Of a stretch of 5,122 nt of DNA, positions 1 through 5,122 are shown piece by piece. The translations under genes and the position numbers were made by a program. Origin of the DNA: UBA5972 sp964466385 (lineage in GTDB: Bacteria > Pseudomonadota > Alphaproteobacteria > Rhodobacterales > Rhodobacteraceae); contig CAYXNM010000175.1 in NCBI GenBank assembly GCA_964466385.1, forward strand, positions 1 to 5,122, given 5' to 3'. Within the stretch, counting starts at the first letter, position 1. Each line of letters opens with the position of its first letter. Under the pieces are notes generated by a model. The model was not told the DNA's origin, searched no databases, and worked only from the letters and a program-made list of their open reading frames with translations.

Positions 1-271
1 TGTTTTCCGTTCAGTATCGCAAGGCCGAGAGGCGCCCGGATGTGCCGGAATAGCCGCATTTGCGGGTGCGACCTTTAGAACCTTCGTTCCGACGAATGAC
101 TACTGAGACATTCGTAAGAACGCGGGGCAGCTTACCCGCCGCTCTCTGTGTTTGGGCCAATGCCTGCCTCGCCAATCCCCCAGGACATTGAAAATGCCGG
201 AAGCACATGGTCACTACGACAGTTGCAACCGTGCGGGGCGCAAACGGTCTGTCCGGATCAGGCTTTGGCCC
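1..271. other. Left-edge non-coding stretch
   Basis: No gene is supported here. The only ORF of note is a 67-codon minus-strand frame (11-214) with no recognisable domain, no clear ribosome binding site, and a cysteine/arginine-rich composition typical of chance translation. The stretch lies downstream of the TetR gene, so it should contain the end of that transcript, but I see no GC-rich hairpin followed by a T tract on the minus strand. The one structured element is the palindrome at 85-122. Confidence 0.6.
85..122. repeat. 38-bp imperfect palindrome (possible intergenic repeat element)
   Basis: Two nested arm pairs are visible. CGTTC (85-89) pairs with GAACG (118-122), and after a 2x2 internal mismatch ACGAATG (92-98) pairs with CATTCGT (109-115), leaving a 10-nt loop (99-108). 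A competing small hairpin, TTCGT/ACGAA with a 4-nt loop (83-96), uses the same bases. There is no T tract on either side, so it is not a standard intrinsic terminator. Dispersed intergenic palindromes are common in alphaproteobacterial genomes, so a repeat element is possible, but only one copy is visible here and repetition cannot be shown. Confidence 0.4.
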
Positions 272-937
272 CTATGTTTGGGTCGTATCAGGATTTTCTG
301 ACCTGCCTTGGGCAAATCCATGTATGAGGACACTTGAGTTCGCCGCGAGCCAATCTTCTGCATAGGTCGCGTCGTTAAGCACCGTGGTCGCTCGGTCCCT
401 GACCGACGACGCATAGAGAATTTGCCCCCCAAGTCGATCAAGCACCAAGCCGGTGACCATTTCTATTTTCAAGTCAGGATCAATGAAGCCCGCACCTTGT
501 GCCGCGCTCAGATATTTGGCCAGACCGGCATGAAATTGCGACGTCAGTTCATAGTTTTTCTGCTCGCGTGCGATCACGCTGAATACGTCCGCTTGCGCCA
601 CCAATGCCTGAAATGTCTCGGCAATGAACATCTCAAGACGCAGGACGTATTCCTCTTGTGTCTTCGGCGATTTGGCAATCAATCGCAGGGGGACCTCGAA
701 CGTGACGGACCTGAACTCATCAACGATGGCATCAAGGAGCCCCTGTTTGGAGCCAAAATAGTGGTGGATCATCGTTGAGCTGGCGTCCGCAGCGGCGCAG
801 ATTTCGCGGACCGACGCACCTGCAAAGCCGTGGTCCGCAAAGAGTTCCTTTCCCGCATCAATCAAACGGGCCTTTATGGATTGGTCTTTGATGGGTTTCT
901 CCCCTGCTGCGCCCGAACCAGGGGCCAAATCGATCAT
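272..937 (-). CDS. TetR/AcrR-family transcriptional regulator
   Basis: A 221-residue one-component DNA-binding repressor. The N-terminal HTH domain covers roughly residues 20-66: IKARLIDAGKELFADHGFAG forms helix 1, SVREICAAA helix 2, and SSTMIHHYFGSK the recognition helix and the classic Y-F-x-S-K turn. The remainder (about 70-215) is the all-helical ligand-binding and dimerisation domain, whose sequence does not reveal the ligand. Total length is normal for the family. The ATG overlaps the stop codon of the upstream SRPBCC gene (ATGA, 934-937), so translation is probably coupled; the Shine-Dalgarno sequence is weak, which fits coupling. As the second gene of the operon it probably represses its own promoter through the inverted repeat at 1488-1507. 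The family call is secure; the target and inducer are inferred or unknown. Confidence 0.93.
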   Translation of the reverse strand: MIDLAPGSGAAGEKPIKDQSIKARLIDAGKELFADHGFAGASVREICAAADASSTMIHHYFGSKQGLLDAIVDEFRSVTFEVPLRLIAKSPKTQEEYVLRLEMFIAETFQALVAQADVFSVIAREQKNYELTSQFHAGLAKYLSAAQGAGFIDPDLKIEMVTGLVLDRLGGQILYASSVRDRATTVLNDATYAEDWLAANSSVLIHGFAQGRSENPDTTQT

Positions 938-1461
938 GCCGCCGCCAAGGCTGCCTCAGACTCGATCTTTTCTAGCTTTCTCGGATGCGGTTCACCAGTC
1001 TCGATATAGTGACCCAGTTCCTCAAGGCCGCGCAGGAAACCCGGGTTAAGGCTTTTGGTGAACATCCCTTTCATTGGCTTGCTGAACCATTTCGGGCGCG
1101 CATATCCACTGTAGGTGATTGTGCATTTGTTGTCGCCCGCCGGTTCAACGGTAATTGTCGCAGCATACCCAAGCATCGGCATGAGCCTCGGCGTTTTGCA
1201 GAGCGTCACGCTGGTCGAGAGGCTGCGCTTGGCGTCGCTGTAGGCTGTAATGATTTCTTCTTGATACACGGGTTGAAATTTCTTGATGAGGTAAGAATTG
1301 CGGCCCTTGGCCGGCGCTCCGGGAAGGGCAGGCCCTGGAATGGCTTCGGCCGTCGGGTTTGCCGCCATCCAACGGTCAACAGCGACAAATTCGTTGCCAA
1401 TGATTTGCCAGGCGTGATCGGCAGAAGCGTTCAGGGTGAGGGTATGGGTGGAGGTTTTCAT
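934..1461 (-). CDS. SRPBCC-fold (START/polyketide cyclase-like) protein
   Basis: A 175-residue cytoplasmic protein with no signal peptide or membrane segment. The opening THTLTLNASADHAWQIIGNE is the typical SRPBCC first strand plus 'a.d.vW.ii.d' helix. The body alternates strands (SYLIKKFQPVYQEEIITAY, RSLSTSVTL, AATITVEPAGDNKCTITYSG) and ends in the long C-terminal helix (SLNPGFLRGLEELGHYIETG) that closes the hydrophobic cavity. SRPBCC proteins bind or act on small hydrophobic ligands; the actual substrate cannot be read from sequence. The ATG at 1461 is chosen over an in-frame TTG at 1497 because SRPBCC homology begins right after it and the predicted transcription start (about 1495) would leave the TTG with no leader. 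No strong Shine-Dalgarno sequence is present. It is the first gene of an operon with the TetR regulator, so the regulator's ligand may relate to this protein's substrate (inference). Confidence 0.85.
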   Translation of the reverse strand: MKTSTHTLTLNASADHAWQIIGNEFVAVDRWMAANPTAEAIPGPALPGAPAKGRNSYLIKKFQPVYQEEIITAYSDAKRSLSTSVTLCKTPRLMPMLGYAATITVEPAGDNKCTITYSGYARPKWFSKPMKGMFTKSLNPGFLRGLEELGHYIETGEPHPRKLEKIESEAALAAA

Positions 1462-1487
1462 TTTGACGTCTTTCGTTGGGGTCGAGC

Positions 1488-1507
1488 TATCTAACAATCG
1501 TTAGATA
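1488..1507. promoter_or_regulatory. Candidate TetR operator (perfect 8-bp inverted repeat)
   Basis: TATCTAAC (1488-1495) and GTTAGATA (1500-1507) are perfect inverted arms around AATC, giving a 20-bp dyad of the size TetR-family dimers usually bind. It covers the predicted -10 box and transcription start of the SRPBCC-TetR operon, so occupancy would block RNA polymerase. Assignment to the TetR protein encoded in the same operon is inferred from position and symmetry. Confidence 0.75.
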
Positions 1508-1530
1508 TGATCTAGCAAACGATTTGTCAA
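1502..1530 (-). promoter_or_regulatory. Predicted sigma70-type promoter of the SRPBCC-TetR operon
   Basis: Reading the minus strand, a perfect TTGACA -35 hexamer lies at 1530-1525. A 17-nt spacer leads to TATCTA (1507-1502), a weak -10 box matching the consensus at its first three positions. Transcription would start near 1495, giving a leader of about 34 nt before the ATG at 1461. The weak -10 box is embedded in the right arm of the operator palindrome. Confidence 0.6.
1511..1526. promoter_or_regulatory. Second, degenerate operator-like site in the promoter spacer
   Basis: TCTAGCAAACG (1511-1521) matches TCTAACAATCG (1490-1500) at 9 of 11 positions and is displaced by exactly 21 bp, two turns of B-DNA. 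It lacks the right-hand symmetric arm, so it is at best a half-site. It sits between the -35 and -10 boxes. It could let two repressor dimers bind the same DNA face; chance similarity in AT-rich promoter DNA is the alternative. Confidence 0.4.
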
Positions 1531-1803
1531 CGGCGGAATCAGCACCAGCATACGTTCTGTCAACGTTGGGTCAGACCGCGCAGGCCCGGACCCGCAACTG
1601 CATGCTGCCTTTGGATCGAAGCGTTGCATTGGCTAAAAAGCGCGCGTTCCTGCCGTTGGTTGCATACGGTTTAAACGCCCGGCGTCCGCCGATTCCACCT
1701 CGACCCTAACTACCCGTGAGAAAGACTCCCACCAACGTCCTGACCCGGCCGCCCACCGCACCCGTATTCGCTCCGCTTTGGTGTGGACCTGCCCCGTTCC
1801 ACG
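1531..1803. other. Intergenic stretch without supported gene
   Basis: This 273-bp region lies between the SRPBCC promoter and the 3' end of the Ldh-family gene. A plus-strand frame (1476-1709) runs through it, but it starts inside the operator region and encodes no recognisable domain. Small inverted repeats are present (GGGTC 1568-1572 with GACCC 1589-1593; GTGGA/TCCAC just downstream of the Ldh stop codon) but none is followed by a T tract, so no terminator is called for the Ldh transcript. Confidence 0.55.
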
Positions 1804-2811
1804 TCAGCCCAGCAATCCCTGTATCTGTTCGTGCAGAGACTTTGGAACCTCGATGCCCTCATGGGCCGTGGCTTTGCGGTTTTCAAAACGCCGTGCGCCG
1901 GGAAGACGGGTGCCCTCTTGATCCAGGATCTCTGAAAACAGCTTCTCGCCATGGGCTAGGAACCCGTCAGCGTCGCCAAACCGGGCGGGGTCAAGGGCGA
2001 TGATCAGCTCTCCTCCTTTGGGGGGGCCGCCTTTGCCGCCGTCATCCGCTTTTGACTCGATGCTCAGGAACTCGCCGATCAGGGGGCCGGCGAGAAGCTC
2101 GATCATCATGGCAAGGGACGCGCCCTTATAGCCGCCAAATCCAAGCTGTGCGCCTTTCAGGATCAGGTTGGGGTCGGTCGTTTTCTCGCCATCCGGGCCG
2201 ATGCCGGCTGTGTCCGGCACGCTGTGACCATCGCGCGCCGCGATCTGCAATTCTCCCCGTGCCGTGGCCGAGGACGCCTGATCGAAAACCAGAGGGTCAT
2301 TGTCTTTTCGCGGCCAGCCGAACCCCATCGGGTTGGTTCCGAAGATACCGATCGAGCCGCCTGCCGGGGCCACATAAGGGTACGAGGCCGTAACCGCAAT
2401 TGCGCAGAGACCCTGCCGCGCCAGCGCCTCGACCTCGGGCCACATGGCGGCGATGTGGAACATGTTGGTAAAGGCAAGCGACGCAATCCCGTTTTCACGC
2501 GCGCAATCCGCCAAAGGCCCCAAGGCAACCGCCTGTCCGACCGGCGCAAAGCCCGCATCACCATTGACGCGTAAAACCGCTGGGGCCAGCTTTTCGACCT
2601 TGGGGTCGGCATGACCATTCACGCGGCCTGATTTCACGCCCGACACATACCATGGCAAGCGGAACAGACCGTGCGAATAACACTTGTCCGCTTCGGCCTC
2701 GATCATCCTGTCGGCAGCCGCCTTGGCATTCTGGTCGTTGCATCCGTTTGTGCTGAGGCAGCGATAAGCCAGATCATGGGCGTCTTTGAGGGTCAGGTTA
2801 ACGTGGGTCAT
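1804..2811 (-). CDS. Ldh-family NAD(P)H-dependent oxidoreductase, DpkA/LhpD-like imine reductase
   Basis: A 335-residue member of the malate/L-lactate dehydrogenase type 2 fold (not the Rossmann-type LDH). Visible signatures are SHGLFRLPWYV (46-56), NGIASLAFTNMFHIAAMWPEVE (107-128, family N-x-H/H-x-x-x-x-W-P-x-V-E region), GIFGTNPMGFGWPR (155-168), VFDQASSATARGE (175-187) and LGFGGYKGASLAMMIELL (223-240). The S-H-G-L-F-R and W-P-E-V-E signatures favour the Δ1-piperideine-2-carboxylate/Δ1-pyrroline-2-carboxylate reductase branch, which makes L-pipecolate or L-proline in D-lysine or trans-3-hydroxyproline catabolism. Other Ldh-family 2-oxoacid reductases cannot be excluded. Where homologues often have S/N-H-H, this protein has N-M-F-H, with His119 the likely equivalent. 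The ATG is supported by GGAG six nt upstream. It lies 58 nt downstream of the flavoprotein gene on the same strand with no terminator between, so co-transcription is plausible. No proline or lysine catabolic neighbours are present, so the substrate is unproven. Confidence 0.85.
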   Translation of the reverse strand: MTHVNLTLKDAHDLAYRCLSTNGCNDQNAKAAADRMIEAEADKCYSHGLFRLPWYVSGVKSGRVNGHADPKVEKLAPAVLRVNGDAGFAPVGQAVALGPLADCARENGIASLAFTNMFHIAAMWPEVEALARQGLCAIAVTASYPYVAPAGGSIGIFGTNPMGFGWPRKDNDPLVFDQASSATARGELQIAARDGHSVPDTAGIGPDGEKTTDPNLILKGAQLGFGGYKGASLAMMIELLAGPLIGEFLSIESKADDGGKGGPPKGGELIIALDPARFGDADGFLAHGEKLFSEILDQEGTRLPGARRFENRKATAHEGIEVPKSLHEQIQGLLG

Positions 2812-2817
2812 CTAAAT

Positions 2818-2821
2818 CTCC
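2818..2821 (-). promoter_or_regulatory. Ribosome binding site of the Ldh-family gene
   Basis: GGAG on the minus strand, six nt before the ATG at 2811. It fixes the start of the Ldh-family reading frame. Confidence 0.7.
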
Positions 2822-2869
2822 AATTTTCGTCCGGCACAGGTTACACATGGGACTTTTGGCGGCAAGCCG

Positions 2870-3815
2870 TCAATTGCGAGAGAACCCGGCAGCATGTCTG
2901 CCCGCCCAAAGGCCGCTTGCCAGACACGCTGTCAGCAGATAGCCGCCTGTCGGCGCCTCCCAGTCCAGCATTTCGCCTGCACAAAAGACACCGGGCAGTT
3001 TTTTCAGCATCAGGTTTTCGTCAAATTCCGAGCGGCAAACGCCACCCGCCGTGGAAATCGCTTCGGCAATCGGGCGAGGGCCGACCAGCGGCACCGGCAG
3101 CTCTTTTATCAAACCCGCCAACGTTGCCGGATCAACCGGCAAGGGGTGCGCAAATTCCTGTAGCAATGCGATGCGCATAGGATCAAGGCGCAAACTCTTG
3201 CGCAAATGGTTCGCAAGGCTGGCCTTTCCCCGGTGCCGCGCCAGTCGTTCCGCGACCTCTGAAACGCTGCGGTCAGGCATCATGTCCAACGTCAGCGCGG
3301 CCCCCTCACGCAGANNNNNNNNNNNNNNNNNNNNNNNNNNNNNNNNNNNNNNNNNNNNNNNNNNNNNNNNNNNNNNNNNNNNNNNNNNNNNNNNNNNNNN
3401 NNNNNNNNNNNNNNCCGCGCCAATGCCACCGCGTCTTCATCGTAACACCAAGGCCGCGCAATCTTTCCAGCCACGCCCGCAGCAGGGGCGACGCCTTCAT
3501 CGACCTTGGGAAAACGCGCCCGCTGGAGCCGGTAAATACCTCTTGCCCAAGGCCCTGCGCCCATGCCTGCACATCACGATTCGAGAACGTGTCGAGCATG
3601 GGCCGCAGCCATTCGCTCGCGTCGCCATACTTCGCAACAAAGTCCTGAAACGGTTGGTCGAACGTCAGGTTCAATCCCGACTTCCCCGCCATCAGCAGTT
3701 TTCGCGCGGGCGAGGGCTTGCCCTCGATCACTGTCACGCGCAATCCGGCGCTGGCCAACGCATCTGCGGCCATCAATCCGGCGGGGCCTGCCCCGATCAC
3801 GATTGCGTCTGACAT
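2870..3815 (-). CDS. HI0933/YhiN-like FAD-dependent oxidoreductase, interrupted by an assembly gap
   Basis: A cytoplasmic flavoprotein of the BaiN/YhiN-like group, in the subgroup with a GK-G-G/S-LNLT motif (PP4765-like). The N-terminal part (about 133 codons, 3815 to 3415) starts with a Rossmann FAD site, VIGAGPAG (Gly8, Gly10, Gly13), acidic Glu31 closing the second strand, then RKLLMAGKSGLNLT (38-51) and SSGRVFPRS. The C-terminal part (about 147 codons, 3314 to 2870) reads LREGAALTLDMMPDRSV at the gap edge and ends with CAGEMLDWEAPTGGYLLTAC, the family's C-terminal FAD-contacting motif. Both halves belong to one family and are in the right order, so I treat them as one gene. Their frames differ by one across the 100 Ns, but those Ns are a placeholder; any true gap divisible by three restores one frame. 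The ATG at 3815 has AAGGG seven nt upstream. The physiological substrate of the family is poorly defined. It is divergent from the hydroquinone reductase gene. Confidence 0.88.
3315..3414. other. Assembly gap (100 Ns)
   Basis: A run of exactly 100 N, the usual placeholder for a scaffold gap of unknown length. It lies inside the flavoprotein gene. Reading-frame bookkeeping (last C-terminal codon begins with base 3314; first N-terminal codon ends with 3415-3416) requires the true gap to be a multiple of three if the gene is intact. About 280 codons are visible against roughly 380-410 usual for the family, so the missing DNA is probably about 300-390 bp. Confidence 0.95.
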
Positions 3816-3896
3816 AAAGCCACCCTTGCACGTACACGGCAATCCAGTCAGCTTATGCGCAGGAATTTTGGGCGGCAACAACGGGAATGGGCAGAA
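3816..3896. promoter_or_regulatory. Divergent intergenic region, flavoprotein / hydroquinone reductase
   Basis: This 81-nt spacer between divergent start codons must hold 5' signals for both genes unless transcription enters from elsewhere. I see AAGGG (3823-3827) as the flavoprotein ribosome binding site and GGGA (3883-3886) as a weak one for the plus-strand gene. No hexamer pair with good spacing is convincing in either direction, so promoters are not placed. Confidence 0.45.
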
Positions 3897-4856
3897 ATGG
3901 GCGTTATGATCGACGGGCGCTATCAGGCTGAAGACCCAAGGCCCGACACCGACGAAAGCGGGGAATTCAATCGCAGGGCAAGCTCGATCCGGAATTGGAT
4001 CACGGCGGATGGGCGACCGGGGCCGACGGGGAAAGGCGGATTCAAGGCGAAACGCGGGCGCTACCATCTGTTCGCTGCGTGGAACTGTCCCTGGGCACAC
4101 CGGGCACTGCTGATACGTGCGCTCAAAGGGCTGGAGCAGGACATCCAGGTTTCCATGGCTCTGCCGCGCAGAACGGATCAGGGCTGGGTTTTTGAACCAA
4201 GCGGGCCATTCGCAGACCCTCTCTTGGGTGCGCGCGCCGTCCACGAGATTTACGCGCGTCAACGCCCGCCCTACACCGGGCGCATCACGGTTCCGGTCCT
4301 GTTTGACGCGGAAACGAACCAAGCGGTCAGCAATGAATCAGCCGATATTATTCGCATGTTGAACGCTGAATTCGCAGGCGGCCCTGATCTTTATCCAGCC
4401 CTGCTGCGCCCGGCAATCGACCGTTGGAACGACCTGATCTATCCCACGCTCAACAACGGTGTTTACCGCGCTGGATTTGCCCGAACGCAAAGCGCCTATG
4501 ACACCGCCGTGGCCGAGGTTTTCGCCACGCTCGACAAAATCGACGCCCAGCTTGCCCTCACCCGCTATCTGACCAGCGACACCCTGACCGAGGCCGACCT
4601 GCGCCTGTTTCCAACCCTCGCCCGGTTTGACGTTGCCTATCACACGGCCTTCAAGTGCAACATCAGGCGTATCGTTGATTACAGGAACCTGTGGGGATAT
4701 GCGCGCGAGATTTATCAGATGCCCGGCATTTCCGGCACTGTGGATTTCGATATTTACAAACGCGGTTACTTTTCACCCTCCGAACTTCGCAATCCGCTGG
4801 GCATCATTCCCGCAGGCCCCGTGATCGACTGGACCACGCCCCACGGCCGGGATTGA
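3897..4856 (+). CDS. Glutathionyl-hydroquinone reductase (xi-class glutathione transferase, YqjG/PcpF type)
   Basis: A 319-residue cytoplasmic enzyme. This family reduces glutathionyl-hydroquinones to hydroquinones, releasing GSSG in two thiol-exchange steps. The N-terminal signature FRNWIT/SIRNWITADGRPGPTG is followed by the thioredoxin-like domain with catalytic Cys64 in AAWNCPWAHR, cis-proline TVPVL (131-135) and glutathione-binding NESADII (146-152). The helical C-terminal domain contains NNGVYRAGFA (about 186-195), LTEADLRLFPTLARFD (230-245) and HTAFKCN, all hallmark blocks, and ends with the GYF.S...NP.GIIPAGP tail. Length is normal. The ATG at 3897 (MGVMIDGRYQ) is chosen because homologues usually begin with M-G-x-L/M-x-D-G; an upstream in-frame ATG at 3855 has no ribosome binding site and adds 14 unrelated residues. 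The Shine-Dalgarno sequence is weak, and ATG 3906 is an alternative. It is probably a quinone detoxification or redox maintenance enzyme; no aromatic catabolic genes adjoin it. Confidence 0.95.
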   Translation: MGVMIDGRYQAEDPRPDTDESGEFNRRASSIRNWITADGRPGPTGKGGFKAKRGRYHLFAAWNCPWAHRALLIRALKGLEQDIQVSMALPRRTDQGWVFEPSGPFADPLLGARAVHEIYARQRPPYTGRITVPVLFDAETNQAVSNESADIIRMLNAEFAGGPDLYPALLRPAIDRWNDLIYPTLNNGVYRAGFARTQSAYDTAVAEVFATLDKIDAQLALTRYLTSDTLTEADLRLFPTLARFDVAYHTAFKCNIRRIVDYRNLWGYAREIYQMPGISGTVDFDIYKRGYFSPSELRNPLGIIPAGPVIDWTTPHGRD

Positions 4857-4859
4857 CCG

Positions 4860-4921
4860 ACACCGTTCTCAGGACTAGGATCAACCCGCTCAAGTCGGCA
4901 GGCAGTGAGTGCAAACGGTGT
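4860..4921. repeat. 8-bp inverted repeat pair in the intergenic region
   Basis: ACACCGTT (4860-4867) and AACGGTGT (4914-4921) are perfect inverted copies separated by 46 nt, between the hydroquinone reductase stop codon and the next gene. The spacing is too wide for an intrinsic terminator and there is no T tract. They could be paired protein-binding half-sites or a chance match. Confidence 0.35.
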
Positions 4922-4943
4922 GTGCCATGACGATTCCTGAACC

Positions 4944-4948
4944 GGAGG
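4944..4948 (+). promoter_or_regulatory. Strong ribosome binding site for the right-edge gene
   Basis: GGAGG, five nt before the ATG at 4954. It decides that start over an in-frame ATG at 4927, which has no Shine-Dalgarno sequence, and is better spaced than for the in-frame ATG at 4963. Confidence 0.75.
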
Positions 4949-4953
4949 ATGTT

Positions 4954-5122
4954 ATGGAAACCATGACTGAAATAAGCAAACCACGTCGCCGAGGGCGTGG
5001 CGTACCGAAAGACACGCCGACAATACCCGACGCGTTCAACCTGTCCAACCTGTCGAAACGGCCCAGATTCGGGTTCCTCAGCGAAGGTGATATCGACGAG
5101 CTGAAAACCCGCAGTTTCGATC
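4954..5122 (+). CDS. N-terminus of an unidentified protein, possibly MttB-family methyltransferase (truncated by window edge)
   Basis: This reading frame is open from the ATG to the end of the window (56 codons), with a strong GGAGG upstream and Rhodobacteraceae-like codon use, so a real gene is likely. The visible protein begins METMTEISKPRRRGRGVPKD, a basic, probably disordered head, then NLSNLSKRPRFGFLSEGDID and ELKTRSFD. A basic Arg/Gly-rich head followed by 'L-S-x-x-x-I-x-x-L/I-x-x-x-S-x-x' recalls the N-termini of trimethylamine/glycine betaine methyltransferase (MttB) family proteins, whose first conserved helix has this shape. The match is short and made from memory, so the family is a hypothesis only. 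It is on the same strand as the hydroquinone reductase, 97 nt downstream. Confidence 0.65.
   Translation, partial: METMTEISKPRRRGRGVPKDTPTIPDAFNLSNLSKRPRFGFLSEGDIDELKTRSFD

Noticed and set aside
11..214. 67-codon minus-strand ORF at the left edge
   Set aside because: No domain, no ribosome binding site, and a composition typical of translated non-coding GC-rich DNA; it also runs through the palindrome at 85-122.
985..1494. 169-codon plus-strand ORF opposite the SRPBCC gene
   Set aside because: It is an antisense shadow; the minus-strand frame carries clear SRPBCC features and this one has none.
934..1497. Longer SRPBCC reading frame starting at TTG 1497
   Set aside because: The TTG lies inside the operator palindrome and at about the predicted transcription start, and the 12 extra residues lie outside SRPBCC homology. 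The ATG at 1461 is preferred.
1568..1593. GGGTC/GACCC inverted repeat
   Set aside because: Only 5-bp arms with a 16-nt loop and no T tract; expected by chance in GC-rich DNA.
1476..1709. 77-codon plus-strand ORF in the intergenic region
   Set aside because: It starts within the promoter/operator region of the opposite strand, has no recognisable domain and no convincing start signal.
2812..2869. Possible terminator between the flavoprotein and Ldh-family genes (CGGC-AA-GCCG near 2859-2870)
   Set aside because: The loop would be only two nt and no T tract follows on the minus strand.
3290..3440. Apparent frameshift splitting the flavoprotein into two genes
   Set aside because: The frame change occurs only across 100 placeholder Ns of unknown true length, so it is not evidence of a mutation.
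3855..3896. Upstream ATG at 3855 for the hydroquinone reductase
   Set aside because: No ribosome binding site, and it adds 14 residues not typical of the family, which normally begins near M-G-x-x-x-D-G.
3815..4322. N-terminal extension of the flavoprotein frame up to 4322
   Set aside because: It would run antisense through the hydroquinone reductase gene. The FAD motif starts immediately after the ATG at 3815, which has a ribosome binding site.

Overview
The window looks like a piece of chromosome from an alphaproteobacterium, most likely of the Rhodobacteraceae/Roseobacter group. That placement is an inference from moderate-to-high GC, codon use and protein style (an FAD protein with the GKSGLNLT motif, an Ldh/DpkA-type reductase and a glutathionyl-hydroquinone reductase). 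No marker gene is present to confirm it. I see no rRNA, tRNA, CRISPR array, transposase or phage gene.

Layout, left to right. (1) 1-271 has no supported gene but contains a 38-bp imperfect palindrome (85-122). (2) 272-1461 is a compact minus-strand operon: an SRPBCC-fold protein followed, with a 4-nt ATGA overlap, by a TetR-family repressor. Its promoter region (1488-1530) holds a perfect TTGACA -35 box, a weak -10 box, a 20-bp inverted repeat across the -10 box and predicted transcription start, and a second related site exactly 21 bp upstream. This is the arrangement expected of an autorepressed operon. (3) 1531-1803 shows no supported gene. (4) 1804-3815, minus strand, carries an HI0933/YhiN-like FAD flavoprotein followed 58 nt later by an Ldh-family (DpkA/LhpD-like) NAD(P)H-dependent imine reductase. 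The flavoprotein gene is interrupted by a run of exactly 100 Ns (3315-3414), which is an assembly gap and not biology. (5) 3897-4856, plus strand and divergent from the flavoprotein, encodes a glutathionyl-hydroquinone reductase (xi-class GST, YqjG/PcpF type). (6) 4954 to the right edge is the start of another plus-strand gene with a strong ribosome binding site. Its N-terminus resembles that of MttB-family methyltransferases, but this is tentative.

The genes are mostly redox and housekeeping enzymes with no shared pathway visible. The divergent flavoprotein and hydroquinone reductase share an 81-nt intergenic region, and the flavoprotein and imine reductase genes may be co-transcribed. The best-supported regulatory observation is the SRPBCC/TetR operon with its paired operator-like sites. 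I did not find a convincing novel multi-gene system.
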